Source of the DNA: Denticeps clupeoides
Taxonomy: Eukaryota; Chordata; Actinopteri; Clupeiformes; Denticipitidae
Direction: 5' to 3'
Assembly (NCBI RefSeq): GCF_900700375.1
Contig: NC_041710.1
Span: 4,452,568 to 4,516,567 of the forward strand
Length of the DNA stretch: 64,000 nucleotides
Position numbers and translations under genes: made by a program. This document shows, piece by piece, positions 55,201 through 64,000 of this stretch; the first letter of the stretch is position 1, and the number at the start of each line of letters is the position of its first letter. The notes under the pieces are model-generated. The model searched no databases, had not been told where the DNA came from, and saw only the letters and a list, made by a program, of their open reading frames with translations.

Positions 55201-58200
55201 CAGAAGAAAGGCAGATGCTCGGCATCGACGTGTGCAGGGCAGGCAGTGGGAACTGAAGGGCAACCGAGGGTGAGCGACAGCCATGTGTTCAATCACTCTG
55301 ATCTGCCAACGGCCCGACCAAAACACCCCACGCACCGTCCGGGCATGGCAGGCACGGGGTTGGTGCTGGACTTACGGTCCGGCGCTGGCGCGGTTTTTGG
55401 GGCTGCGGATGCCCCTGGCCCTGCTGCAGCGCTGACTTCATCTGAGGTTCATTTTTAAAAGAGAGAGAAGGACGAGTTTCATAGAAAGGACGCACAAAGC
55501 AAAGAATGAGGATGAAAGCGGACCTCTGAGATCAACCAATGATATGTCATTAAATAAAAGTAATTAAATAAAATATATCTATATTACATATTGTACAATA
55601 TAACACAAATACATTTTAACTAACTAAAAACATCAATTTCAAATGCCATAAAACATCACCAGATTGATTTACAATTAGATATGTAAAAAAAATATGCACA
55701 AGTCATATATGGTCTATAAATTAATGTATCCAGAGTGTAAGTTATTTTCCATGCATGAAAAAGAAGCATTTAAACATGTACGTGCTTAAATAAACAAGAC
55801 ATTAATATGGCTGCACGCATAATTACATTGTAATTAAACTTGGGGCTTGGGCATAAATGTTAATGGTAATTTTTTTTAAACAGCGATGGCTGTTCATGTC
55901 ATGTGACCTTGATATATTGCTGAGCTTCAGAAATTAGGCAATATTTTATTTCAGTTCACTGTATGCTTGCCTTAGTGAGCAATACACACTTGGTACTCGA
56001 TTTATCTGCGGGTTTTGGTCAACATTCATTAAAAAAATTCAATCAGTGGCATTTTTGATGAAAAGGCATTAATCACTTTCACACTCATCAAAACTTCCAT
56101 TAACATAAGTGCCGACCCTGTGCAGCCCTAAAAATAATGAAATAAAGTAAAAATGAAAAATACAAGATAACCTCCATGCATGTCATGATTGCATATGGGC
56201 CGTGCAAGCACAGAAGCGCATCTAAATCCGCCTTTACATGTAAGGAATGACCAGCAGTCCACCCTCGACTCTCTGGCTAAATGCGAGAGACGTTGCCACC
56301 AACTCGGGACTTGATAAAGTCATTTTCAAACGTGTCAGTATTAACGCTTCCAAGTTCAGGATTTTATAAGCCTTTTTCCTCTGCATGGTAACAAAAGCAA
56401 TATATTCTTTTGTTCTTTTTTCCCCAGGCAGCTTGTGGCAATGAAAGAACATTGTAGGCTGGCCGAACTCCCACATAGAGGGGTGGTTTTTCAAGCCAAA
56501 CTTGTCTGATGCTTTAATTCAACCTGCTGCCATTGATTCATTGAATGGTATTGATCACTCTGACCACAGCAACCTAATCCCATTCAGGGGTCCGTCTCTA
56601 CTGGAGACCATCCCAAGCCCCTGGGGACGGGGCGAGGACTGTAAGGTGCGCCCTCACACACACTCTTCACTCATTTAAAGTGTCATTTAAAGAAAGCCAT
56701 TACCCAGTCTCAGAAGAAGCAGAGCTGCTGGTACCATGCAGTGGGCACCCTAAAACCCACATTAAAGCAGAGTTTGGGCACAAGGGAACTTTACTCTAAC
56801 TTTTGTTTAAATTATCGTTTAGAGTTGATGTAACCACATCAATTCAGGACAAAGGAGAGGGATGTTTCAGTCATTAAAAAAAAAATACAAAATAAAAATA
56901 CAACGAAAACATAAAGGACAATGACAGATGTTGGAAACACTGACTTCGATAACATGGAGAGGGTCTCTCCGGTTAAGGCATTTTACTTTTTAGCTACAGG
57001 GTAAAACACAACGGGAGCCTGTCATCACTATATTCCATTTCATGTGCAAAAGAATTTTACGATCTCCATACGTGCCAACGTTTTTCTGTAGAGAGGGGGG
57101 GGCCATGTGGAATAAAGCCTGCCTTTAAACTATGCATTAAAATGAATTTGGCTACCATCGAACCCCAATCACTGTTTCCCTGAAGATATTTTGGGCCATT
57201 TGGTGGGAGATAACCGGAGAGTTGGCAGGTATGGACGTCCGATTCGGTATTTCTGGCCATTATAAGGCAACAGTACTCACTCCGGCTAGAGACTGCTGGA
57301 TATTCTGGCGGGCTTTAGCAATGTCCTGCAGGATGGCATTAGCTTCTCTCTCCTGGGAGGGCTACAGCGGAGGAGGGAGGGAGGGGGGGGCAAAGATGGG
57401 TAGGGTCAAACAGGCAGGCGGAGGCAGACAGAGAGAGGGCAGGCAAACAAACGCACATCCATAATGTTCACACAGAGAGAAAGAACGGAGAGACGCGGAG
57501 CCCTGGCCTCTCTCAATGCTCTGACATACACGGCCATCGCTAGATGGACAGAGTGAGACGCTGCTGTGGAGGGAAATGGACGTGGTAACAAAGCATTGAG
57601 ACAAAGGCAAACTTTCAGGAACTTTCTTATTTCATTAACCTCTGAAGGTCAAAAATAGCTCGGTGAAAAGTCCCACGTTTTAATTGGACAACCCAACGTC
57701 ATTAATTTGATTGCAAGGCACCTTTGTGCCTTTAATTACAGGACCTTTAAAGCTAACTCAAAAGTTTTTCACCGAGAGTGATCCTCAACTCTTTGAGAGG
57801 GGAATTTGTATGCTTATACAGTGGATACACAGACCTTAATAAAGCAAATAAGAGCTTGAACTTCACAGCATTACAAGTTCATTTGCATTTGGCTGAAGAA
57901 AATTCTTACGAAAGAATTGCCATGAATTTTCAATCACTCTAAGGCAAACTTTCCTGACCATATGTTTTCTGTAATTTCTGTGCAAACGTGAGTGAAATTT
58001 ACCAGACAACCCTAAAATTCACGCATGTCTGAGTAAAATGGGCACAATCATGTTCAAGCAGATAATTGGGTTGCATTTTACATGCCTTTTAAAAGGAGAC
58101 ACGTGGCTGAGAAAGTTCCGGAATATGGAAGCACGGGGCACCACGTGACGTGATTCGCTACGTAAAACCAGCAAAGGTAACAAACGTTGCAGTTATAAAA

Positions 58201-58749
58201 GTGTTTCTTGTGCAGTCTTACCATATACTCCATTATAAATTCATATGTCAATCAAATTTCAATGACTTTTCCAGAACTTTATACGTTTATGTCCTATTCC
58301 AAAACACTTCAAAGCCTGGAAAATGCTCTTTTCAAATTCCATGCCTTTTCCAGTTTTTCAATGACGTAGGAACCCTGGACATTCCTTGCACCTCTTACAA
58401 CAAAATAAACTGTTCTTGCTCTTATTTTCCAGATTGAATACTTCAGCGATCACCACAGCGCATTCAAACCATTCTATTTCAAGACTGAAACGACCAGCTG
58501 TAGCCACTGTACAAGACCCGTTTTATTACAGAACCATGTAATTCATTAAAGGAAGTGCATCGGTTTGTATTTTTTCCAGGACTATTCCTGCAATTTCGAG
58601 TGGATGGAAGCACGCCTGCAGCAGCCTCAACGTACCTTGGGCGCATTAGGGATTCCATTCACTGCCTCATGGTAGTGGCGCTCTGCCTCGTCGTACTTAA
58701 ATTTGTCAAACCAGATGTTCTCCTGGGCAAGGCACTGGAATCCACTCAT
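52285..58749 (-). CDS. eef1d: Elongation factor 1-delta (eEF1B delta subunit)
   Basis: Minus-strand gene. Coding exons 58749-58636, 57352-57281, 55441-55376, 54451-54367, 53873-53776, 53704-53501, 53298-53104 and 52323-52285; all phases agree, 290 residues (human isoform 2: 281). Order: N-terminal [20 protein letters not shown] (10-29), [18 protein letters not shown] (45-62), leucine-zipper heptads ([34 protein letters not shown]), acidic [28 protein letters not shown], and the exchange domain [46 protein letters not shown], ending [12 protein letters not shown]. It works in the cytosolic eEF1B complex, swapping GDP for GTP on eEF1A. The 66-nt third exon ([13 protein letters not shown]...) is in phase on both sides and is not in the human form I know, so it may be a cassette. 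Exon 2 has a second acceptor 9 nt upstream. A 5' UTR acceptor lies 7 nt before the ATG. Confidence 0.93.
54658..54845. mobile_element. Short inverted-repeat element (MITE) in eef1d intron
   Basis: The left end cagcgtttctcaaccctggt continues with cctggaggaacg, and the right end cgttcctccgggaccagggt continues with tgggaaacactg; they are inverted copies of about 32 bp with a few mismatches, 188 bp overall. No coding region. This end sequence is common in fish non-autonomous DNA elements; the superfamily is uncertain. Confidence 0.75.
55500..57275. other. eef1d intron 2, no further gene seen
   Basis: AT-rich, mostly unique by eye. Short open frames at 56234-56494 and 57057-57260 show no family character. 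Confidence 0.4.
57365..58630. other. eef1d intron 1, nothing recognised
   Basis: A purine-rich stretch (about 57362-57500) flanks the exon; the rest is AT-rich without a gene or clear repeat. Confidence 0.4.
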
Positions 58750-58756
58750 GATGGTT

Positions 58757-60062
58757 CTATGAACAGGGGTGAAGAAACACGGAAATCAACCCATTTATTA
58801 GACAGGCACCTTCAGAGTACAGCGCACCTCACGAGGTCACAATCAAAATTGAGGAAAGTACAGCAGGACTTTTCAATTTCCAGATTCAAAAAGCATAAAA
58901 TAAACATTTATTAAATACAGTTTTATATATATATATATATATATTAATAAATATTCTACAAGTCAGTCAAACAACTAATAAGTCACATCAGTGTCCATGA
59001 CCGCTCTCATCAACCTTTTCACGCCGTGATTGAGATCAGAACGAAAGGTCAGCGCCGCCACCAAATTCAGCGCGGATTTGGGAGGACAATGTGGTGCTCA
59101 GCCCAGCCACTGGCTCATGAGGTCACGTAGCGCCATTCTGCTGACGGCACCCATGCCAAACCCCGGCTTTGTTCCAATCAAATAAAACATTGCTTAAACA
59201 AGCAAACAAACGTAGAAACCAATAAAGCCCTATCGCCCTGTGCAACTCGAGAGGACGGGCGGTAACCTGCAGGAGCCAACTGGTAAAGTGGCTCTAAAGA
59301 TGAGTGCACGAGGAAGGTGCCAGTCAGCCACGTCCGATCTTTGGTTGCTGATTATACGGACGTCCTCCCTGTAAATGACCCGAACTTGGCCTTCCATGGT
59401 CTGCCGAGGCCTGACCGGCTGGACGTGAGGAAGGCGCGCGTCTCCTCCGGGACTTATCAGACCACACGTGAGGTCTGGGTTCTGCAGAGATGTTCCACTG
59501 CTCTGACTGAGGTTCCCCTCAGGGGACCGGCCAGACCCACTTGTGCTGTTCATGTTCAGAATTTGTCACATAATAGCAAAACATAATAAGAAATCGAAAG
59601 TTATCAGATATCATTCCTGCGCCATGACAAAATGAACTAAAAAGTAAAACTTCAATGTAAAAAGTGAAGGTCAGTGGTCATTATGACAGTTAACAGAAGC
59701 CATCCTGAAGAAGGTGGAAAAAAGCAACCGCTCTCCACTCTGGTTCACAGCCTCTTAAAAGCAAGAAACGAGAATCTAACGGCAAAACCAACAGGCCACC
59801 AGGCCATCGCACAAATGGGGCGGGGGGGCTGAAATCAAAATCTAGAAAAGGCGCAAATCGTGCAGCGAACGAGCGGCCGGGCCGAAGGAGAGACACAAAT
59901 AACCCGCCTTCACGGCGAAACTCAATTTTATCTCCGCCGCGCGGTGCAATCACCTCGGCAGCATCAATCACCGCTCACCTTACAGGGCGTCCGCGGCCTG
60001 TCTAATACTGAAACATTTCCATCATCAGAAAATCACAGCAGGAAAATGACCTTGGTGTCCAA

Positions 60063-60116
<54 letters not shown>

Positions 60117-60460
60117 GTGAGAGCGCAAGAGATTTGGAGAAGGAAGGACTTTTGAATTGGGTTTGACATTCTTAACAAAATACCTCCCCAAATGATTTAA
60201 AAAATTAAATCAGATTTTTTTTTCCTGCTTTAAATAAAACTTGATACTGAGAATAAAAAAACTGAAGGCATACAGTGCATAAATATCTAAATAAACATTA
60301 AGAAGGTACCATTAAATTTTTATTTGCTGGCCAGGAGCGTCAAATTGTTAAAAAAAATAAATCCATATACGGGTTACGTTAAAATTCTACACGCAACATA
60401 AAGAGCTTTAATCCGATTACAATCACTATAACACTATAAACACTATATACGCCGACAATT
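58757..60460. other. 5' intron of eef1d with microsatellites
   Basis: Holds (AT)n at 58924-58944 and (CA)n at 60065-60109. A good minus-strand donor AAG|GTGAGC at 59978/59979 could mark a small 5' UTR exon. An open frame at 59230-59553 (minus) is not recognisable as the long-isoform exon known from mammalian EEF1D. Confidence 0.4.
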
Positions 60461-60464
60461 CTCG

Positions 60465-60960
60465 TTGTGACGAGCGATGTTGAACTGAACCGGAATAAAC
60501 GTGTAACGAACCGTCCGAATCACGGGCCGCACGAAAGTGAACTTCGACAATGCCGAGACACCAGAATAGGAATAAATACGACACACACACACACACACAC
60601 ACACACACCGAGCACAAGTTCGTTCGGTTTAAAACAGCTTCGCTGCGGTTATCGTCGAGGGAACACGGAGTGAAGAGACGTGTCCGGCCGCCTGGCAGCC
60701 TGCGGACTTCCCACGGAAGCCCCGAGAGTGTGACACACGCGGCCACGTGGCCCGCCGGGACACAGACGCCGCCGCCGGACTCGCACAGGACACCCCGGCG
60801 GGGGACGCGGCTGTCTTTCGGCAGCGCAGGCCGCGTTCACTCACTAAGGAAGCACTGCGTCGGCGGACCGGTGTTCTGGGCACAACCTCTCAGCGGCGGG
60901 TCGGCGGACCGAAAGAGAGAGCTGCGGGCCGGGCGAGGCCATTTCAGCATGTGCGGGGGG
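60465..60960 (-). promoter_or_regulatory. eef1d: CpG-rich promoter region of eef1d
   Basis: Dense CpG from about 60640 to 60950, flanked by a (CA)n tract (60581-60608), with an E-box in ggccacgtggcc and no TATA box. It is the only CpG island-like stretch upstream of the minus-strand eef1d start, about 1.9 kb away, so a non-coding first exon here is likely. The exact start of transcription cannot be read from the sequence. Confidence 0.55.
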
Positions 60961-61640
60961 GGAGGGGGTCACCGTAATCACAATATACAGTATGTGCCGC
61001 CATATATTACTATACGAGGGCTGTAAAGTAGACCCCTGCTGGTGGACGTTTTTATGTGCTGGACTAGAGTATGTTAAATAAACACAAACCACTGTATTGG
61101 ATACGGATTTAACACAAGAACATGGTACGGTCCAAATTGTCAAAGAACTGCCAGCCTCAGCGAAGTTTTCATTTCGTTCAGTTGTACTGAAATGAATCGA
61201 ATCTTTGAGTTACTGATTTGTTCAGTAATAACACTTTGTGGACATGCCAGTTCCATAATGCCTTTTAAACGTAATATACTTTCTGGTTTGGTCTTATTGC
61301 TGCTACCATTCAAAATAATAATTTGAAAAATATGGATCACTAATGTTCTTCTTAAACATTAGTAATAGATTTGTCAAAAATACTAAAACACTAATACTAA
61401 ATATACTACAAAATACTTATGATATTTGCTATGTTTTTTTATTATTTATTTTGAAAAATGTATTATGCCCATCTTTATAAACATACAACCATATACATGG
61501 TAGTCTATATATTCACAACTGATTTAGTGAATTAGTGGTATCCTGGCATATTACCAATGCCAAATCCCAGTAATGGCCATGGTGGATAACGGGTAAGAAA
61601 GTGCACTTCTAAACAGAAGGTCGCAGGCTCGAATCCCAGT
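60961..61640. other. Intergenic, AT-rich, nothing recognised
   Basis: No gene. Sequence becomes AT-rich before the right-hand tRNA cluster. Confidence 0.4.
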
Positions 61641-61735
61641 GGTGGCCAAGCAGTTAAAAAAGCAGCCCTGCAATCAGAAGGTTGCTCGTTCAAGTTCCTA
61701 TCTGCCAAGGTGCCACCGATGTGAGGCAAATTTTG
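61641..61735 (+). mobile_element. SINE family A head fragment
   Basis: gtggccaagcagttaaaaaa, gcaatcagaaggttgctcg and ttcaagttcct are the tRNA-like head with A and B boxes; the body is cut short (gccaaggtgccacc). Confidence 0.65.
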
Positions 61736-61880
61736 CTGTGTGTATCACAATGAAAGATCCCTTTATTTTTCAAGGACTAAGCCTTATCCATAAACACGAA
61801 CTTCACCCAATATCATGTGTCAATGAGGTGGTGGAATGTGAGTTTTTTTTTAAGCTGTTGTAAAGGCACAATGGGGCTTA

Positions 61881-61963
61881 ACCAGGATGGCCCAGAGGTT
61901 AAGACATTGGACTTACAATCTAATGGACACATGTCTTCATGGGTTTGAACCCCACTCCTGGTA
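61881..61963 (+). pseudogene. tRNA-Leu body with changed anticodon loop, probable pseudogene
   Basis: 83 nt with good acceptor and T arms (ACCAGGA...TCCTGGT-A), but the anticodon loop reads CTTACAA instead of CTTAAGA, giving TAC, a valine anticodon. The D arm has GGCCCAGAGG for GGCCGAGAGG, and the anticodon stem has a G-T pair (TTGGA/TCTAA). Leucine tRNA identity lies largely in the body, so if made it could mischarge; decay is more likely. Confidence 0.7.
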
Positions 61964-62405
61964 GCTTTATGAAAAACATTCTCTTTGAAAACTCTCCAAC
62001 TGAGATAACTGTCAATTAACCACATATATATTTTAAGCTTAGTCCTACAGTAAACGTTTTTCTGAACTTAACATCCAATTGATGCATGAGTTCGATACCA
62101 AGAACCCAGTTTCTTGATATCTTTATGAAAAAGCCTTGTCTATAAAATTCAACATTTCAGAAACGCACAGGTTCATTAAACATTCATGTTCTCACCCTAG
62201 TCCTACAGTAAGCATTTTTCTGAAGGGAGAAATGAAGATTTCTTTATATTTCAAGGACTAAACCTTATCCATAAACGAGAACTTCACCCAATATCATGTG
62301 TCAATGAGGTAGTGGAATGTGAGGAACATGCTTGCTTTGTTAATCTTAAACAGCTTGTGAAACAGTTTTTAAAAAAATCGGTTTTAAAAAAAAGTAGGGG
62401 AGGTG

Positions 62406-62488
62406 ACCAGGATGGCTGAGCGGTTAAGGCGTTGGACTTAAGATCCAATGGATGCATGTCTTTGTGGGTTCGAACCCCACTCCTGACA
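62406..62488 (+). tRNA. tRNA-Leu (UAA), acceptor stem damaged
   Basis: ACCAGGATGGCTGAGCGG, TAA anticodon in an intact TTGGA/TCCAA stem, and a perfect T arm, but the 3' acceptor strand is TCCTGAC, so the two outermost pairs cannot form. The A and B boxes are good. It may be transcribed but is unlikely to be processed well. Confidence 0.6.
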
Positions 62489-62719
62489 CCTTTATGGAAT
62501 GCATTATCTTTGAAAACTCTCCAACTGAGATAATTGTCAATTAACCACATATATTTTAAGCCTAGTCCAACAGTACTCATTATTCTGAAGTGGGACTTTG
62601 GACAAACATCCTTTTTTCCTCTAAGACTACCCAGAATGCAGTTCTGCTATATTAAAACAGCTGCTGGAATAACCCCGGGGTTGGTGAGAGGTTGAGGTTA
62701 AAAGAAAACAGGGAGCCAA

Positions 62720-62801
62720 CCAGGATGGTCGAGCGGTTAAGGCGTTGGGTTTAAGATCCACTGGATGCATGTCTTTGTGGGTTTGAACTCCTCTCCTGGT
62801 A
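62720..62801 (+). pseudogene. tRNA-Leu (UAA) pseudogene
   Basis: Acceptor stem and TAA anticodon kept, but the anticodon stem (TTGGG/TCCAC) and T arm (TTTGAACTCC) are damaged, and the copy is one base short. Confidence 0.7.
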
Positions 62802-63086
62802 GACCAATGAACAGGCTTAAACTTAAAATTTGAACAATCTAAACGTCACCTCAGTCTTTTTACTATACATATTCTTTAAGCCCAGTTTTGGAGTAAGATT
62901 GTTTTTGACAGAGGAACTTCAATGAAGATCCTTTTTTCTATGTCTAGGATTTGGTTTAATACCCAAACGAGAACATTACCCAATATCTTGTGTCAAATAG
63001 GTCATATGGACCATGCTTGTATTGTTAATCGTAAAAAACTTTTGAAATTATTTTTTTAAGCTGTGTAACAGAACATAGTGGCCGTA

Positions 63087-63169
63087 ACCAGGATGGCCGA
63101 GAGGTTAAGGCGTTGGACTTAAGATCCAATGGACGCATGTCTTCGTGGGTTCGAACCCCACTCCTGGTA
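63087..63169 (+). tRNA. tRNA-Leu (UAA), intact, identical to array consensus
   Basis: All 83 bases agree by eye with the left-hand array consensus, although the flanks are strongly diverged. Intact A and B boxes and all stems. This is the one clearly functional tRNA of the right-hand cluster. Confidence 0.96.
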
Positions 63170-63607
63170 GCTTAATGAAAAACATTATCTTTGAAAACTC
63201 TCCAACTGAGATATCTGTCAATTCACCACATATATATTTTAAGCTTAGTCCTAAATTAAGCGTTTTTCTGAAGTTAAGATCAAATTGATACATGAGTTCG
63301 AACCCAATTTCTTGGTATCTTTATGAAAAGGTATTTTCTCTAAAATTCAACATTTCAGAAACGCACAGGTTTATTAAACATTCATGTTCTCACCCTAGTC
63401 CTACAGTAAACATTTTTCTGAAGGGAGAACTTCATTGAAGATTTCTTTATTTTTCAAGGACTAAGTCTTATCCATAAACGAGAACTTCACCCAATATCAT
63501 GTGTCAATGAGGTAGTGGAATGTGAGGAACATGCTTGTTTTGTTAATCTTAAACAGCTTGTGAAACAGTTTAAAAAAAAATCTGTTTTAAAGGAGGAAGA
63601 GGCGTTA

Positions 63608-63690
63608 ACCAGGATGGCTGAGTGGTTAAGGCATTGGACTTAAGATCCAATGGATGCATGTCTTCATGGTTTCAAACCCCAATCCTGGTA
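63608..63690 (+). pseudogene. tRNA-Leu (UAA) copy with damaged T arm
   Basis: Acceptor, D arm and TAA anticodon are sound, but the T arm reads ATGGT-TTCAAAC-CCCAA, which breaks the stem and weakens the B box (GGTTTCAAACC). Probably non-functional. Confidence 0.65.
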
Positions 63691-63875
63691 GCTTAAAGAA
63701 AAACATTATCTTTGAAAACTCACAAGATGGTCAATTAAACTTATATATATATATATATTTGCCGAGGCCTAGAATAAGGGTATTTCTGATGGGGGAATTT
63801 CAATGAACATCCTTTTTTTTTCTTGAGGACTATGCCGATTGCTGTTTTTCCTATATTAAAGTAACTCCTGGAATT

Positions 63876-63952
63876 ACCCAAGATGGCTTAGAGGTTGAGG
63901 CATTGGAGTTAAGATCCAATGGATGCATGGGTTTGAACTCAGTTTCTTGGTA
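63876..63952 (+). pseudogene. tRNA-Leu pseudogene, variable arm lost
   Basis: A 77-nt remnant with ACCCAAGATGG, a TTAAGA loop and a 3' strand TTCTTGGTA; the variable arm and half of the T arm are missing. Confidence 0.7.
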
Positions 63953-64000
63953 GCTTTATGAAAAAGCCTTATCTCTAAAATTCAACTTTTCAGAAACACA

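Larger units (their letters stand above)
61740..64000. repeat. Second tRNA-Leu cluster, ~1.2 kb tandem repeat
   Basis: tRNA-like copies at 61881, 62406 and 62720 are matched by copies at 63087, 63608 and 63876, i.e. 1206, 1202 and 1156 bases further on, with matching flanks (aacttcacccaatatcatgt, cattcatgttctcaccctag). So a block with three tRNA-like genes was duplicated. Flanks resemble the diverged units at 17.28-17.47 kb (tgtctaagatgtgcc, gtgtcaaagaggtcc), which suggests both clusters share an origin. Two degenerate 3' ends without a tRNA body lie near 62085-62120 and 63285-63320. The cluster runs off the window. Confidence 0.85.

Noticed and set aside
59230-59553. 107-codon minus-strand frame in the eef1d 5' intron as the long-isoform exon
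   Set aside because: It lacks the repeated W-x-x-K-x-x-Y/F-x-x-A-E-x motif of the mammalian long isoform and any other recognisable feature.

Overview
The window looks like a piece of a teleost fish chromosome. The protein-coding genes have split, GT-AG introns and orthologues that in human all lie on 8q24.3 (LRRC24, THEM6, EEF1D). The TRIM genes have the exon layout of the fish finTRIM group, and the interspersed repeats are of fish type (Tc1/mariner fragments, two tRNA-derived SINE families, L2/CR1/Rex-like LINEs). I cannot name the species.

Layout. 1-17.1 kb: a tandem array with a period of about 1.86 kb. Every unit carries one tRNA-Leu(UAA) gene; nine copies are sound or nearly so, and one unit has been split by a LINE. 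17.1-18.9 kb: decayed tRNA copies, then a decayed LINE that holds a nested fragment of U4 snRNA and a SINE. 20.8-26.0 kb (minus): lrrc24, four coding exons, with a CpG-rich promoter and probable non-coding first exon near 30.85-31.2 kb. 31.3-37.8 kb: intergenic, full of mobile-element fossils, including a solo LTR nested in a Tc1-like element. 37.8-43.3 kb (plus): two tandem them6 genes. 43.8-47.4 kb (plus): a TRIM gene whose best exon chain has no B30.2 domain and ends in a basic tail. 49.4-52.0 kb (plus): a broken TRIM copy that still shows B30.2 remnants. 52.2-60.9 kb (minus): eef1d, eight coding exons, with a CpG-rich promoter region near 60.5-60.95 kb. 61.8-64.0 kb: a second, older tRNA-Leu cluster with a period of about 1.2 kb.

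Function. The tRNA clusters feed cytosolic decoding of leucine UUA codons, and eef1d encodes a subunit of the exchange factor that recharges eEF1A during elongation. lrrc24 encodes a single-pass LRR/Ig surface protein, them6 a membrane-anchored hotdog-fold protein, and the TRIM gene a RING-type ubiquitin ligase. There is no operon logic here; the neighbourhood reflects old vertebrate synteny plus local duplication.

Points most worth a second look: the tRNA-Leu array and its repeated inner 105-bp module; the U4 snRNA retro-fragment with a target duplication; the TRIM gene that has exchanged B30.2 for short phase-1 exons; and the one-codon difference at the active-site loop between the two them6 copies. 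All exon boundaries were placed by hand from splice signals, reading phase and family knowledge; no alignment or RNA data were available.
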